Part shown: piece by piece, positions 52,908 to 61,194 of the stretch | How positions within the stretch are numbered: position 1 is the stretch's first letter | Layout: each line of letters begins with the position of its first letter | Source of the DNA: Nitrospirillum sp034427435 | Lineage (GTDB): Bacteria; Pseudomonadota; Alphaproteobacteria; Azospirillales; Azospirillaceae | Assembly: GCF_034427435.1 (NCBI RefSeq) | Contig: NZ_JAXQNP010000003.1 | Span: 1,550,001 to 1,614,000 of the forward strand | Direction: 5' to 3' | DNA: 64,000 bases | Notes under the pieces: generated by a model | Told to the model about the DNA's origin: nothing | Database searches by the model: none | The model's input: only the letters and a program-made list of their open reading frames with translations | Position numbers and translations under genes: made by a program

Positions 52908-54522
52908 CATGGCAGTGGAAATGGGGGCAGCGGACATGGGGCGGAGCGGTGGCTTGCGTCTGGGTGTGGCCGCGGTGGCCTTGGCCGTCGGGATCATGGC
53001 AGGGTTTGGTGACGGGGCGATGGCAGCGGCTCCTGCCACCGGTTCCGAGGCCGCCAGCCTTGACGCCGACCTGGCCAAGATCAAGACCGTGGTCGTGATC
53101 TACGCGGAAAACCGCGGCTTCGACAACCTGTATGGCACCTTCCCCGGCGCCAATGGCATCGCCAACGCGCCGCAGGACAGCCTGGCCCAGCGCGACCGCG
53201 ACGGCACGGTGCTCAAGGAACTGCCGCCCATCTGGAAGGGCCTCACCGCCCGCGGCGTGACGCCGGAGGTGACGCAGGCCCAGACGGAGCACCTACCCAA
53301 CCAGCCCTTCGCCATCGACGATCCCAAGGGCTTCAACCAGGGGCAGGGCGTCATCACCCGCGACCTGGTGCACCGCTTCTATGAGAACCAGATGCAGATC
53401 GACGGCGGCAAGAACGACAAGTTCGTCGCCTATGCCGATTCCGGCGCGCTGGTCATGGGCCACTATGACGGAACCAAGCAGGCGATGTGGAAGCTGGCGC
53501 AGCAATATACGCTGGCCGACAACTTCTTCATGGGCGGCTTCGGTGGTTCCTTCTTCAACCACTTCATCCTGATCTGCTCCTGCGCGCCCTATTACCCCAA
53601 CGCCGACCAGGGGCCGGCCAAGGAATTGATCTCGGTGGTGGAGCCGGACCGCGTCACCCTGACCCAGGCGCCGAACTCGCCCACATCAGCGCTGCAGGGG
53701 CCGCCTAAGTTCGTGAACAGCGGCAACCTGACGCCCGACTTCTATGCCGTGAACACCATGCAGCCGCCCTACCAGCCCAGCGCCAACAAGCCGGCGCCCG
53801 GTGCCGACCCGCGGTTCGCCGATCCGTCCAACCCCACCACCCTGCCGCCGCAGACCATGCCCAACATCGGCGACCTGCTGAGCCAGAAGAAGATCGGCTG
53901 GGCCTGGTACAGCGGCGCTTGGCAGGAGACGCTGGACCACGGCAACGCGGCGCCGGTGCCCAATTTCCAGTACCACCACCAGCCCTTCAACTATTTCGCC
54001 GACATGGCCCCGGGCACGGCGGCGCGCAAGGAGCATCTGCGCGACGGCGGGCTGTCGGGCAAGGCCTTCCTCAAGGACATCGACGCCGGCAAGCTGCCCG
54101 CCGTCACCTTCTACAAGCCGCAGGGCAACCTGACCCAGCATTCAGGCTATGCCGACGTGCAGTCGGGCGACGCCCATATCGCCGACGTGATCGAACACCT
54201 GCGCAAGTCGCCGCAGTGGAAGAACATGCTGGTGGTGGTGACGTATGATGAGAACGGCGGCTACTGGGACCACGCGGCCCCGCCCAAGGCCGACCGCTGG
54301 GGCCCCGGCACCCGCATCCCGGCCATCATCATCTCGCCCTACGCCAAGAAGGGCTATGTCGACCACACCTTCTACGACACCACCTCCATCCTGCGCTTCA
54401 TCACCCGCCGCTTCGACCTGCCCAAGCTGGAAGGCATCAAGCAGCGCGACGCGGCCCTGGCCGCCAACGGCAGCCCGGCCCTGGGCGACCTGACGGGCGC
54501 CTTGGACTTCGCCCAGAAATAA
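52891..54522 (+). CDS. Phospholipase C/AcpA-family phosphoesterase
   Basis: A 543-residue exported enzyme from the ATG at 52891 with AAGGCGAG just upstream; a second ATG at 52909 also has AAGGGGA before it. A signal segment at about 23-45 (LGVAAVALAVGIMAGFGDGA) leads to a mature protein starting near AAPATG. The PLC/AcpA motifs are IYAENRGFDNLYGTFPGANG (ENR-x-FD), a HYDGTKQAMW segment, ADNFFMGGFGGSFFNH and VVTYDENGGYWDHAAPP. Such enzymes release phosphate from phosphomonoesters or phospholipids. Ends at a strong terminator. Confidence 0.9.
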   Translation: MKKGNIMAVEMGAADMGRSGGLRLGVAAVALAVGIMAGFGDGAMAAAPATGSEAASLDADLAKIKTVVVIYAENRGFDNLYGTFPGANGIANAPQDSLAQRDRDGTVLKELPPIWKGLTARGVTPEVTQAQTEHLPNQPFAIDDPKGFNQGQGVITRDLVHRFYENQMQIDGGKNDKFVAYADSGALVMGHYDGTKQAMWKLAQQYTLADNFFMGGFGGSFFNHFILICSCAPYYPNADQGPAKELISVVEPDRVTLTQAPNSPTSALQGPPKFVNSGNLTPDFYAVNTMQPPYQPSANKPAPGADPRFADPSNPTTLPPQTMPNIGDLLSQKKIGWAWYSGAWQETLDHGNAAPVPNFQYHHQPFNYFADMAPGTAARKEHLRDGGLSGKAFLKDIDAGKLPAVTFYKPQGNLTQHSGYADVQSGDAHIADVIEHLRKSPQWKNMLVVVTYDENGGYWDHAAPPKADRWGPGTRIPAIIISPYAKKGYVDHTFYDTTSILRFITRRFDLPKLEGIKQRDAALAANGSPALGDLTGALDFAQK

Positions 54523-54550
54523 GCGGGTGGGACGGTTCAGGCTTGAACGG

Positions 54551-54578
54551 AACGGGCGCCAGCGACGGCGCCCGTTTT
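54551..54578 (+). terminator. Rho-independent terminator
   Basis: AACGGGCGCC (54551-54560), 6-nt loop, GGCGCCCGTT (54567-54576) followed by a T run to 54578. It is 28 nt after the phosphoesterase stop and separates it from the phosphopantetheinyl transferase. Confidence 0.85.
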
Positions 54579-54717
54579 CGCTCTGGTTCCCGGTGGAATG
54601 GGATGACCCTCTTCGGATGATCCGGCGACGCCCGGGGCAAGGCCCGCCTTGACAGACGGGCTGCTGCGTCCTGATCTGGCCCAGGTCTTTCATCGCCGAT
54701 TGGTTGGACGCCCGCCC

Positions 54718-55419
54718 ATGCCGCTGCTGCGGACACTGCCCCTGGTCCTGTTGGACGCGGACACCTACGCCCGCCTGTGGTCCCTGCTGGATGAGGGGGA
54801 GCGGGCGCGGGCCAACCGTTTCATGTTCGAGGCCAACCGGCGGGAATATGTGGCGGCCCATGGCCTGGTGCGCCTGTGGCTGGGCCATCTGCTGGACCGT
54901 CCGCCGGCGGCCCTGGCCTTCACCCCGGTCACGGCCCAGGGCAAGCCGGGCCTGGTGGACGGCCTGCCGGACCTGGATTTCAACCTTTCCCACACCGACG
55001 GCTTGGTGGCCTGCGCCGTGACCCGGGGGCCGGGCTGCCGCGTGGGCGCGGATGTGGAGCCGGGCGGCCGCCACATCGGAGCCGACGTGGCGACGGCCAT
55101 GTTCGCGGCGGAGGAGCTGGCCTGGCTGGACGCCCGACCCGCCGGCCGCTCGGGCCCCGACATGGTGGGCGTGTGGACCCTGAAGGAGGCCTACATCAAG
55201 GCGCTGGGCATGGGGCTGTCATTGCCGACCGACAGCTTCGCCATACAGCCGGATGGGCCGCGTCTGATCCGCCACGACGGTTCCCTGCCGGCGGGGCAGG
55301 CGTGCCGGCTGTGGACCCGCGACCTGCCCAGTGGTCACAAGGCGGCGGTGGCTTTGATGGGGCCCGAGGACCGCCTAGCCGTCGATCTGACGGTGGAGGA
55401 GGGGGTGTCGGATCTCTAA
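54718..55419 (+). CDS. 4'-phosphopantetheinyl transferase (Sfp type)
   Basis: A 233-residue cytoplasmic enzyme from the ATG at 54718; a TTG at 54649 could extend it. It moves phosphopantetheine from CoA to carrier proteins of fatty-acid, polyketide or peptide synthesis. Motifs are FNLSHTDGLVACAVTRG, RVGADVEPGG (Mg-binding Asp and Glu) and VWTLKEAYIKALGMGL (W-x-x-KE-A-x-x-K). No synthetase genes are in the window, so it may serve clusters elsewhere. Confidence 0.9.
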   Translation: MPLLRTLPLVLLDADTYARLWSLLDEGERARANRFMFEANRREYVAAHGLVRLWLGHLLDRPPAALAFTPVTAQGKPGLVDGLPDLDFNLSHTDGLVACAVTRGPGCRVGADVEPGGRHIGADVATAMFAAEELAWLDARPAGRSGPDMVGVWTLKEAYIKALGMGLSLPTDSFAIQPDGPRLIRHDGSLPAGQACRLWTRDLPSGHKAAVALMGPEDRLAVDLTVEEGVSDL

Positions 55420-55757
55420 GCCGCAGCCTCTGGCTGCCGGGGCAAGCACCCTGCCGCACAAGCTTGTCGGTTGTATGACACCGGCCGCCCTGGCGCGGAC
55501 ATGGCAGCAATTCGGGGGACCTCGAGCGATTTCCCTTGTACCTGGGACCGGTCACAGCCACTTATGCGGTCTTAAGGAATGGATGAACCTCATCCGTTCC
55601 CATGCCGGGCCGCTGGGCCTGGCGGTATCCCCCGGGTGGCGCGTAGCGGTGGCGGCCAAATCGCCCCTGTGCACCCAGGGCATGCTGACCCTTTCGACAC
55701 CACGCCTGCCGGCACGCGCCCGGGCAAGGGCTTGACCGCGATTTCGCAGCCGCGCAC
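55420..55757. other. 338-nt intergenic region upstream of the helicase
   Basis: Probably the promoter and leader of the DEAD-box gene. Several short frames lack ribosome-binding sites. No cold-shock-type box or riboswitch was recognised. Confidence 0.4.
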
Positions 55758-57389
55758 ATGACCGCGGCCGGCGCGTCGCCCTGGGATTCTACGACATTGA
55801 CCGCTTTCGACACCCTTTCGCTGCGTCCTGAGATTCAGGCCGCCTTGGCCCAGCTGGGCCATCACACCGCCACCCCCATCCAGGCGCGGGCCATTCCCCA
55901 CGCGCTGGAGGGCCGCGACATCCTGGGCATCGCCCAGACCGGCACCGGCAAGACCGCCGCCTTCACCCTGCCCATCCTACAGCGCCTGGGCGCCGCCCCG
56001 TCGGCCCTGCCGCTGCGCATGCCCCGTGCCCTGATCCTGACGCCGACGCGTGAGCTGGCGGTGCAGATCGGCGAGAGCATCACCAACTACGGCACCGGCC
56101 TGAAGCTCAGCCACACCGTCATCCTGGGCGGCGTCGGCCAGGGCAACCAGGTGAAGGCGCTGGCCGCCGGCATCGACATCGTGGTCGCCACCCCCGGCCG
56201 CCTGCTGGACCTGATGACCCAGGGCCATGTGCGCCTGGACAAGGTCGAGGTGCTGGTGCTGGACGAGGCCGACCGCATGCTGGACATGGGCTTCATCCAC
56301 AGCCTGAAGAAGATCATGGCCAAGCTGCCGTCCAACCGGCAGACGTTGTTCTTCTCCGCCACCATGCCGGGCGACGTGTCGGAACTGGCGAACAAGATGC
56401 TGCGCGATCCGCTGCGCGTGGAGGTGACGCCCGTCTCCACCACCGCCGAGCGCATCGACCAGAAGGTCATCTTCGTGCCGGCGCCGGAAAAGCGCCACGT
56501 GCTGGTCGACCTGATCCGGCGTGACACCGGCATGCAGCGCAGCATCGTCTTCACCCGCACCAAGCACGGCGCCAATCGTGTGTCGGCGCAGTTGGAGCAG
56601 GCGGGCATCGAGGCTGCCGCCATCCACGGCAACAAGTCGCAGAACGCGCGGCAGAAGGCGCTGGACGGCTTCCGCGCCGGCACCGTGCGCGTGCTGGTCG
56701 CGACCGACATCGCGGCGCGCGGCATCGACGTCGACGGTGTCACCCATGTGGTGAACTTCGACTTGCCCAACGAGCCGGAAACCTACGTCCATCGCATCGG
56801 CCGCACCGCCCGTGCCGGCGCCTCCGGCGTCGCCGTGTCGCTGTGCACGGCCGATGGCGAGGAGCGGGGCTACCTGCGGGACATCGAGAAGCTGATCCGC
56901 AAGTCCATCCCGGTGGGTGAACGGCCGGAGGCCACGCCCCAGGCCGCCGCCGCCCCGGTGAGCCGCCCGCCGCTGCCGGCCCGCCCCCCGCGCAACGGTG
57001 GTGGCAACCCCGGCCGTGGCCAGCGCCAGGGCGCGCGGGCGTCCGAGGGCCCGGCGGAAGGACGTTCGTCCGCCCGCAATGACGGCCCGCGTCCCGCCCG
57101 TCCAGACGGTGGCCGTCCGCAGCAGGCCCGCCCGGCCCAGCCGCAGGGTCCGCGTCCCGCCCAGGCGGGCCCGCGCCCCGAAGGCCGTCCGCAGGCCGCG
57201 CGTCCGGCTCAGCCCCAGGGCGCCCGTCCCGCCGCCGCCCGGCCCACCCCCCGGTCCCCGGCCCCGCGTCCCGCCCAGGACGGTGGCCGTGGCACCCCGT
57301 TCTCCAGCTTCGTGGCGGCATTGAACGCCAATGAAGACCAGCAGCAGCCGGCGCGTGAGGGCCGCGACCGTCCCCGCCGCCGCCGCTGA
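55758..57389 (+). CDS. DEAD-box RNA helicase (RhlE-like) with disordered tail
   Basis: A 543-residue ATP-dependent RNA helicase. Helicase motifs in order: Q motif TATPIQARAIPHAL, I AQTGTGKT, Ia PTRELAVQ, II DEAD (VLDEADRMLDMGF), III SAT, IV IVFTRTKHGANR, V ATDIAARGIDVDGV and VI HRIGRTARAG. The core ends near residue 385. The remaining about 160 residues are a basic, Pro/Arg/Gln-rich tail with repeats such as ARPAQPQG and PRPAQ, ending in RRRR, likely to bind RNA or form condensates. It would act in ribosome assembly or mRNA decay. Confidence 0.92.
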   Translation: MTAAGASPWDSTTLTAFDTLSLRPEIQAALAQLGHHTATPIQARAIPHALEGRDILGIAQTGTGKTAAFTLPILQRLGAAPSALPLRMPRALILTPTRELAVQIGESITNYGTGLKLSHTVILGGVGQGNQVKALAAGIDIVVATPGRLLDLMTQGHVRLDKVEVLVLDEADRMLDMGFIHSLKKIMAKLPSNRQTLFFSATMPGDVSELANKMLRDPLRVEVTPVSTTAERIDQKVIFVPAPEKRHVLVDLIRRDTGMQRSIVFTRTKHGANRVSAQLEQAGIEAAAIHGNKSQNARQKALDGFRAGTVRVLVATDIAARGIDVDGVTHVVNFDLPNEPETYVHRIGRTARAGASGVAVSLCTADGEERGYLRDIEKLIRKSIPVGERPEATPQAAAAPVSRPPLPARPPRNGGGNPGRGQRQGARASEGPAEGRSSARNDGPRPARPDGGRPQQARPAQPQGPRPAQAGPRPEGRPQAARPAQPQGARPAAARPTPRSPAPRPAQDGGRGTPFSSFVAALNANEDQQQPAREGRDRPRRRR

Positions 57390-57439
57390 GCCGCGGGTCG
57401 TTTCGTAGTGTGATGGTTTTTTAGGAAGAGGAGGTCCCC

Positions 57440-57676
57440 ATGGGCCGCAGCAGCAAGCCGAAATCCAAGTCCGTCGCCGAATTCGTCCTGTTCGATGTCC
57501 TCTATGACGATGGGTCGCGGTCGTCCAACCGCCGCGTTCCGTCCTCCGAACTGGGCGGCCTGGACGGTGACGAACCGGCGCGCGCCATCATCGAGGCGCA
57601 GGACCGCGAAATCGCCCTCATGTCCGGCAGCCCGCGCGGCCGTATCAAGTCGCTGACGCGCTCACCCGTCCGTTGA
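57440..57676 (+). CDS. Small conserved-looking hypothetical protein
   Basis: A 78-residue basic protein with a strong AGGAAGAGGAGG site upstream. Sequence: MGRSSKPKSKSVAEFVLFDV at the start, then VLYDDGSRSSNRRVPSSELG and AIIEAQDREIALMSGSPRG. No family recognised. It sits 50 nt after the helicase and ends just before a terminator, so the two may be one unit. Confidence 0.7.
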   Translation: MGRSSKPKSKSVAEFVLFDVLYDDGSRSSNRRVPSSELGGLDGDEPARAIIEAQDREIALMSGSPRGRIKSLTRSPVR

Positions 57677-57725
57677 GCCGTCAGTTGGCTCCGCGCTGAT
57701 CCATCCGGGTTGGCGCCCCGTATAG

Positions 57726-57765
57726 AAAAGCGCCCCGTGACTTGATCCCGGGGCGCTTTTTCTTT
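57726..57765 (+). terminator. Rho-independent terminator
   Basis: A perfect 12-bp stem (57726-57737 with 57749-57760), 11-nt loop, then a T-rich tail to 57765. It ends the helicase/small-protein unit, and a new gene starts 22 nt later. Confidence 0.9.
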
Positions 57766-57787
57766 GTAACGGGGGAAGGGAGAGGCC

Positions 57788-58207
57788 ATGGGCCCGGTGC
57801 TGCGTTATGCCGCGATTTATGCGGCCACCCTCATCACCTTCGTCGCCTTGGATGCCGTCTGGCTGACCCGCATGATCGGGTTCTACCGCCAGGTCATGGG
57901 CGACATGGTGGCGGACCAGCCGCGCGTCGGGCCGGCGGCACTGTTCTATCTGCTGATGGGCGCCGGCATCGTCTTCTTCGCTGTGGAGCCGGCGAGCCGC
58001 GCGGACTCCCCCCTGGTCCAGGCGCTGGTGCGGGGGGCGCTGTTCGGCCTGCTCACCTACGGCACCTATGACCTGACCAACCACGCGACCTTGCGGCTGT
58101 GGTCCGCGCGGTTGACGGCGCTGGACATGGCCTGGGGGGCGGTGCTAACCGCCGTGGCCGCCACGGCCGGCTGCGCCGTGGCCCTTTACTTCAGCAGGAA
58201 GCCGTAA
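57788..58207 (+). CDS. DUF2177 family membrane protein
   Basis: A 139-residue inner-membrane protein with four predicted spans. Family features are IYAATLITFVALDAVWLTRM, FYRQVMGDM, ALFYLLMGAGIVFFAVEPAS and the motif LTYGTYDLTNHATLRLWS. The start has GGGAGAGG upstream. Function unknown; relatives sit near cfa/RpoE-regulated genes in some genomes. Convergent with the lipoprotein, overlapping it by 22 nt. Confidence 0.88.
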   Translation: MGPVLRYAAIYAATLITFVALDAVWLTRMIGFYRQVMGDMVADQPRVGPAALFYLLMGAGIVFFAVEPASRADSPLVQALVRGALFGLLTYGTYDLTNHATLRLWSARLTALDMAWGAVLTAVAATAGCAVALYFSRKP

Positions 58208-58674
58208 TAGCGGCCCCCGGCCGTCCGATTGACGGATTGGCCGGGGGTATAATCGAAGGTGTCGTCCAGGGTCAGGCGCGTGAAAACCGGCTTGCCCACC
58301 ATGTCCAGGTGCGCCAGATCCGCGATCTCGTAATGGACATGAACCTTGCCGTTGGCCAGGGACACCATCGCCACGTCGCCGCCGATGCACACCTGGTCGT
58401 TGAACTTGGCGCGGACATAATAGGTCTCGCGGCCATCGGCCAACACCATGGATTCGATGCGGCGCACGTCCACCGGCGTCAGCGGCAATTCGATGCGGTA
58501 GAAGGACAGCACGTCGGTGCCGGTGGGGCGCGTGGTGTGCAATTCCAAGGCGCAGGCGGCCTGCAGCATCTTCTGATCGGGGCCGGGGCCCATCGGCTCC
58601 TCATGGGAGCAGCCGGCCAGTACCAAGCTGGCGCCCAGGCCCAAGACGGGCGTAATCCTCAGCCAAGCGCGCAT
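58186..58674 (-). CDS. Hypothetical lipoprotein
   Basis: A 162-residue lipoprotein with lipobox LVLAGCS (Cys about 22). The mature part has CALELHTTRPTGTDVLSFYR, VLADGRETYYVRAKFNDQ and TAGGRYYGFLLK; two later cysteines. No family recognised. It is 27 nt after the DUF1295 gene on the same strand and may be the last gene of the sigma-factor operon. Confidence 0.75.
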   Translation of the reverse strand: MRAWLRITPVLGLGASLVLAGCSHEEPMGPGPDQKMLQAACALELHTTRPTGTDVLSFYRIELPLTPVDVRRIESMVLADGRETYYVRAKFNDQVCIGGDVAMVSLANGKVHVHYEIADLAHLDMVGKPVFTRLTLDDTFDYTPGQSVNRTAGGRYYGFLLK

Positions 58675-58701
58675 GCCAATCCCCTTAGCGACCCTATCCC
58701 G

Positions 58702-59583
58702 CTATTGGACAGAGCGCCGATGGATGGTCAAGGGGCTAATCCGTGTCCACCCGGCGCGGGGGCAGGGAAAAAAGGCGCTGGTGCGCCGGCAATAGGCGGC
58801 GAAGGCGGCACCGCGCGATCGGGCCATGTGCGCCTCCAGCGGGGGAATGCCGGAGACGTGGACCAGCAGGCCATACATCATGGCCGGCCCGATGAACGCC
58901 AGCCAGCCCCAGGCCCAGGGTCCGTCGGCGGATGGCGCCAGGGCGAAGCAGGGATAGGCCAGCCAGATCAGCCATTCGAAGAAATAATTCGGATGACGCG
59001 ACCACCGCCACAGCCCGACATCGCAAATACGGCCGTGGGCATTGGGGGCGTGGATGGGCGCGCGGTGGCGGAAACGGGTCAACTGGGCGTCGGCGATCCC
59101 CTCGCCGGCGATCCCCGCCAGCAAGACCAGGGTCCCCATCACGTCCAGCACGCCAAGGCCGGGAGCCGGGTTGCGCGCCGCGATATAGACCGTAACGGCC
59201 AGCAGCGCCGCCGCCACCGCCTGGCTTTGCAGGAACCAGAACAGGCGGGAGGACGCTTTCGCTCCCCAGGTCCGCATCAGTTCGGCGTAGCGCGGATCGT
59301 CACCGGCGCCCCGGGTGCGCAGGGCGATGTGGCCGGCCAGGCGGGCCGACCATAACCCGACCAGCGTGGCGACCAGAACTTGCCGGGCGCTGGTCGGCAG
59401 GGCGCCCAACGCGGCGTCGCCCACAGGGATCAGGGCGGCGCATAGACCGCCCCCACCCACGGTGAAGGACCAGGTGGCGTCCACCCACCCCGACTGTCGC
59501 GTCAGCCGCTGGACCGCCCAGGCGAGCGCCATGAGGGCGCATTGGCCTAGCGCGATGGCCAGCAGCAGCGCCAGTGGTGTCAC
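58702..59583 (-). CDS. DUF1295 (steroid 5-alpha-reductase-like) membrane protein, possible C-terminal frameshift
   Basis: A 293-residue integral membrane protein with about six spans. Family motifs: QSGWVDATWSFTVGGGGLCA, LWRWSRHPNYFFEWLIWLAY (RHPNYF). The start is 3 nt after chrR. The final residues FFPCPRAGWTRISPL do not look like the family. Adding one C beside the run at 58765-58773 gives FFPLPPRRVDTD and a stop at 58736, the expected end. It is co-transcribed with rpoE-chrR and likely acts on lipids in the singlet-oxygen response. Confidence 0.82.
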   Translation of the reverse strand: MTPLALLLAIALGQCALMALAWAVQRLTRQSGWVDATWSFTVGGGGLCAALIPVGDAALGALPTSARQVLVATLVGLWSARLAGHIALRTRGAGDDPRYAELMRTWGAKASSRLFWFLQSQAVAAALLAVTVYIAARNPAPGLGVLDVMGTLVLLAGIAGEGIADAQLTRFRHRAPIHAPNAHGRICDVGLWRWSRHPNYFFEWLIWLAYPCFALAPSADGPWAWGWLAFIGPAMMYGLLVHVSGIPPLEAHMARSRGAAFAAYCRRTSAFFPCPRAGWTRISPLTIHRRSVQ

Positions 59584-59586
59584 CGG

Positions 59587-60264
59587 TTAAAGTCCCACCA
59601 GGGGCTGAACCAAGCGGCCCAGCAGGCTGTGGATGCGCAGCCGGCCGCGCACGGCGATCAGGCACAGGCAGTCGCTGTCCGGATCGGCCAGGGGCTGATG
59701 TTCGTCGGCCGCGTCCACCGCCGCCATGTCGCCGGAGGCGAAGCGGCCGAAGGCGTCGCTGAAAGCGCCATCGATGACGCAGGTGTATTCCATCCCGCGA
59801 TGGCCGTGGGTGGGGATGGCCATGCCGGCACCCACGCGGAAAAGCATGACCTTGTAGTCCTCAGCGGGATCCATCCGCACGGCGCGACCCCGGATGCCCG
59901 GGGCGACGAAGCGCCAGGGGCCCAGCGCGCGCTGGCGCAAGGCGGGTGGCAGCGCCATGTCGGCTTTCGGCTCCGTCTTGGGGCGCGCCCTGGCCGCCGG
60001 AAGTGGCGCATCCAGCCGGGCCAGCGCCCGTTCCAGCGCATCTTCGGCCAAGGACTCCGGCCGCTGGCTGTTCAGCAGCGCGCCACCGACCGCATCCCAT
60101 GCGTGAACCTGGCGGCGGCACACGGGGCAGAAGTCCAGGTGCGTGGCCACCACCAAGGCGGGGCCGCCGGGCAGTGTACCGGCCGCGTACCGCATCAGCA
60201 GGTCCGCATCGGGGTGATGGGTGGGGAGGGGAATGGACGGTGGTTTGCTCATGGCGGTGATCAT
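59587..60264 (-). CDS. chrR: ChrR-family anti-sigma factor
   Basis: A 225-residue cytoplasmic anti-sigma factor. The N-terminal zinc anti-sigma domain has H16/H17 and THLDFCPVC (H42, C46, C49). The C-terminal cupin carries THGHRGMEYT (H153, H155, E159) and a further His in DEHQPL, matching the zinc site needed for singlet-oxygen release in Rhodobacter sphaeroides ChrR. Its ATG overlaps the sigma gene stop (ATGA). Confidence 0.93.
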   Translation of the reverse strand: MITAMSKPPSIPLPTHHPDADLLMRYAAGTLPGGPALVVATHLDFCPVCRRQVHAWDAVGGALLNSQRPESLAEDALERALARLDAPLPAARARPKTEPKADMALPPALRQRALGPWRFVAPGIRGRAVRMDPAEDYKVMLFRVGAGMAIPTHGHRGMEYTCVIDGAFSDAFGRFASGDMAAVDAADEHQPLADPDSDCLCLIAVRGRLRIHSLLGRLVQPLVGL

Positions 60265-60869
60265 GGCTTGACCCCCACCGGATCAATCAGCCCGCGCAGG
60301 CGGGCCATGGCCAGCCGTAGGCGCGATTTGACAGTCCCAAGGGGGATGCCCAGGCGGCGGGCGATATCGGGGTGGGGCGCATCTTCGAAGAAAGAAAGTC
60401 TCACGACCGCCAATTGATCCGGCGGCAGGGTGGCCAGGGTGGCCCGCAGGCGGTCGGCGATCTGCAACGCGGACAGCACCTCGTCCGCCTGTTCCGGCTC
60501 GGCCGGGGTCAGGCTTTCCTGGGCCAGCGCCGCGTCCGCCGCGCGGCTGCGGCGGGCGGCATCGATGCGCAGGTTTCGGGCGATGGTGAAGATCCAGGTG
60601 GCGGCTCGGGCGCGGGCCGGGTCGAAAATGGCCGCCTTGCGCCAGATGGTGAGCATGGCCTCCTGGGCCAGCTCCTCCGCCTCCATCGCCGGCAGGCCCG
60701 TGGTCATCAAGTAACTTTTAATGCGCGGCGCGTAGTGTCGGAACAGGGCGGCGTAGGCGGCGCGGTCGCCCTGGGTGGCGATGGCCTGCAGGTGCCGCGC
60801 ATGCACATCCTCCAGCACCACAGTGGCGGCGGGCGGGGACGCAGCTGAGCCTGCCTCCGGCAAGCCCAT
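60261..60869 (-). CDS. rpoE: ECF sigma factor, RpoE (ChrR-linked) type
   Basis: A 202-residue sigma factor from the ATG at 60869. Region 2 is YAALFRHYAPRIKSYLMTTG through AEELAQEAMLTIWRKAAIFD to FTIARNLRIDAARRS; region 4 is LPPDQLAVVRLSFFEDAPHP then DIARRLGIPLGTVKSRLRLA. The frame is open to an ATG at 61073, which would add 68 residues of PNG/DGR repeats. The proposed promoter would start RNA near 61073, so translation is more likely to begin downstream. It should be held by ChrR and released by singlet oxygen. Confidence 0.9.
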   Translation of the reverse strand: MGLPEAGSAASPPAATVVLEDVHARHLQAIATQGDRAAYAALFRHYAPRIKSYLMTTGLPAMEAEELAQEAMLTIWRKAAIFDPARARAATWIFTIARNLRIDAARRSRAADAALAQESLTPAEPEQADEVLSALQIADRLRATLATLPPDQLAVVRLSFFEDAPHPDIARRLGIPLGTVKSRLRLAMARLRGLIDPVGVKP

Positions 60870-60951
60870 GTCGCCACCGCCGGTCAAGCGGATGTCTCCG
60901 GCGCGTCCGTCCACAGGGCGCCCATCACCGGGCCTGCCATCTGCCGGCCGG

Positions 60952-60997
60952 CCATTTGGGGGCACACCATTCGGGGGCACACCATTTGGGGGCAAAG
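60952..60997. repeat. Three short tandem repeats before rpoE
   Basis: About 15-bp units reading ATTTGGGGGCACACC (with variants) repeat three times at about 60952-60997. They lie in the rpoE leader, or encode PNGVP repeats if the long start is used. Confidence 0.6.
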
Positions 60998-61079
60998 TCC
61001 AAGGCGTGCCCGGTCGGCCGGCTGACGGCCGGCGGCGCGGGAAGGAGTTGCGAAGGGTGCGAGCGTCATGCATGCCACT

Positions 61080-61107
61080 CTATACGAACCACGGCCGGTT
61101 CGGATCA
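61080..61107 (-). promoter_or_regulatory. RpoE-type promoter for rpoE-chrR
   Basis: Read on the minus strand: -35 TGATCC (61107-61102), 16-nt spacer, -10 GTATAG (61085-61080). TGATCC is the known RpoE -35 of R. sphaeroides. It would give autoregulation, with transcription starting near 61073. Confidence 0.75.
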
Positions 61108-61120
61108 GTCCTTTATCAAC

Positions 61121-61149
61121 TGATCCGCTATTCCCCGTGGCGCGTATAG
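61121..61149 (+). promoter_or_regulatory. RpoE-type promoter for DUF1365-cfa
   Basis: TGATCC (61121-61126), 17-nt spacer, GTATAG (61144-61149). The same words as the divergent rpoE promoter, 13 nt away between the -35 elements. It places the cfa operon in the RpoE regulon. Confidence 0.78.
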
Positions 61150-61194
61150 AAATGGCAAAGATGAACTGCCGGACGTGCGGGAGGGATGGGTCGG

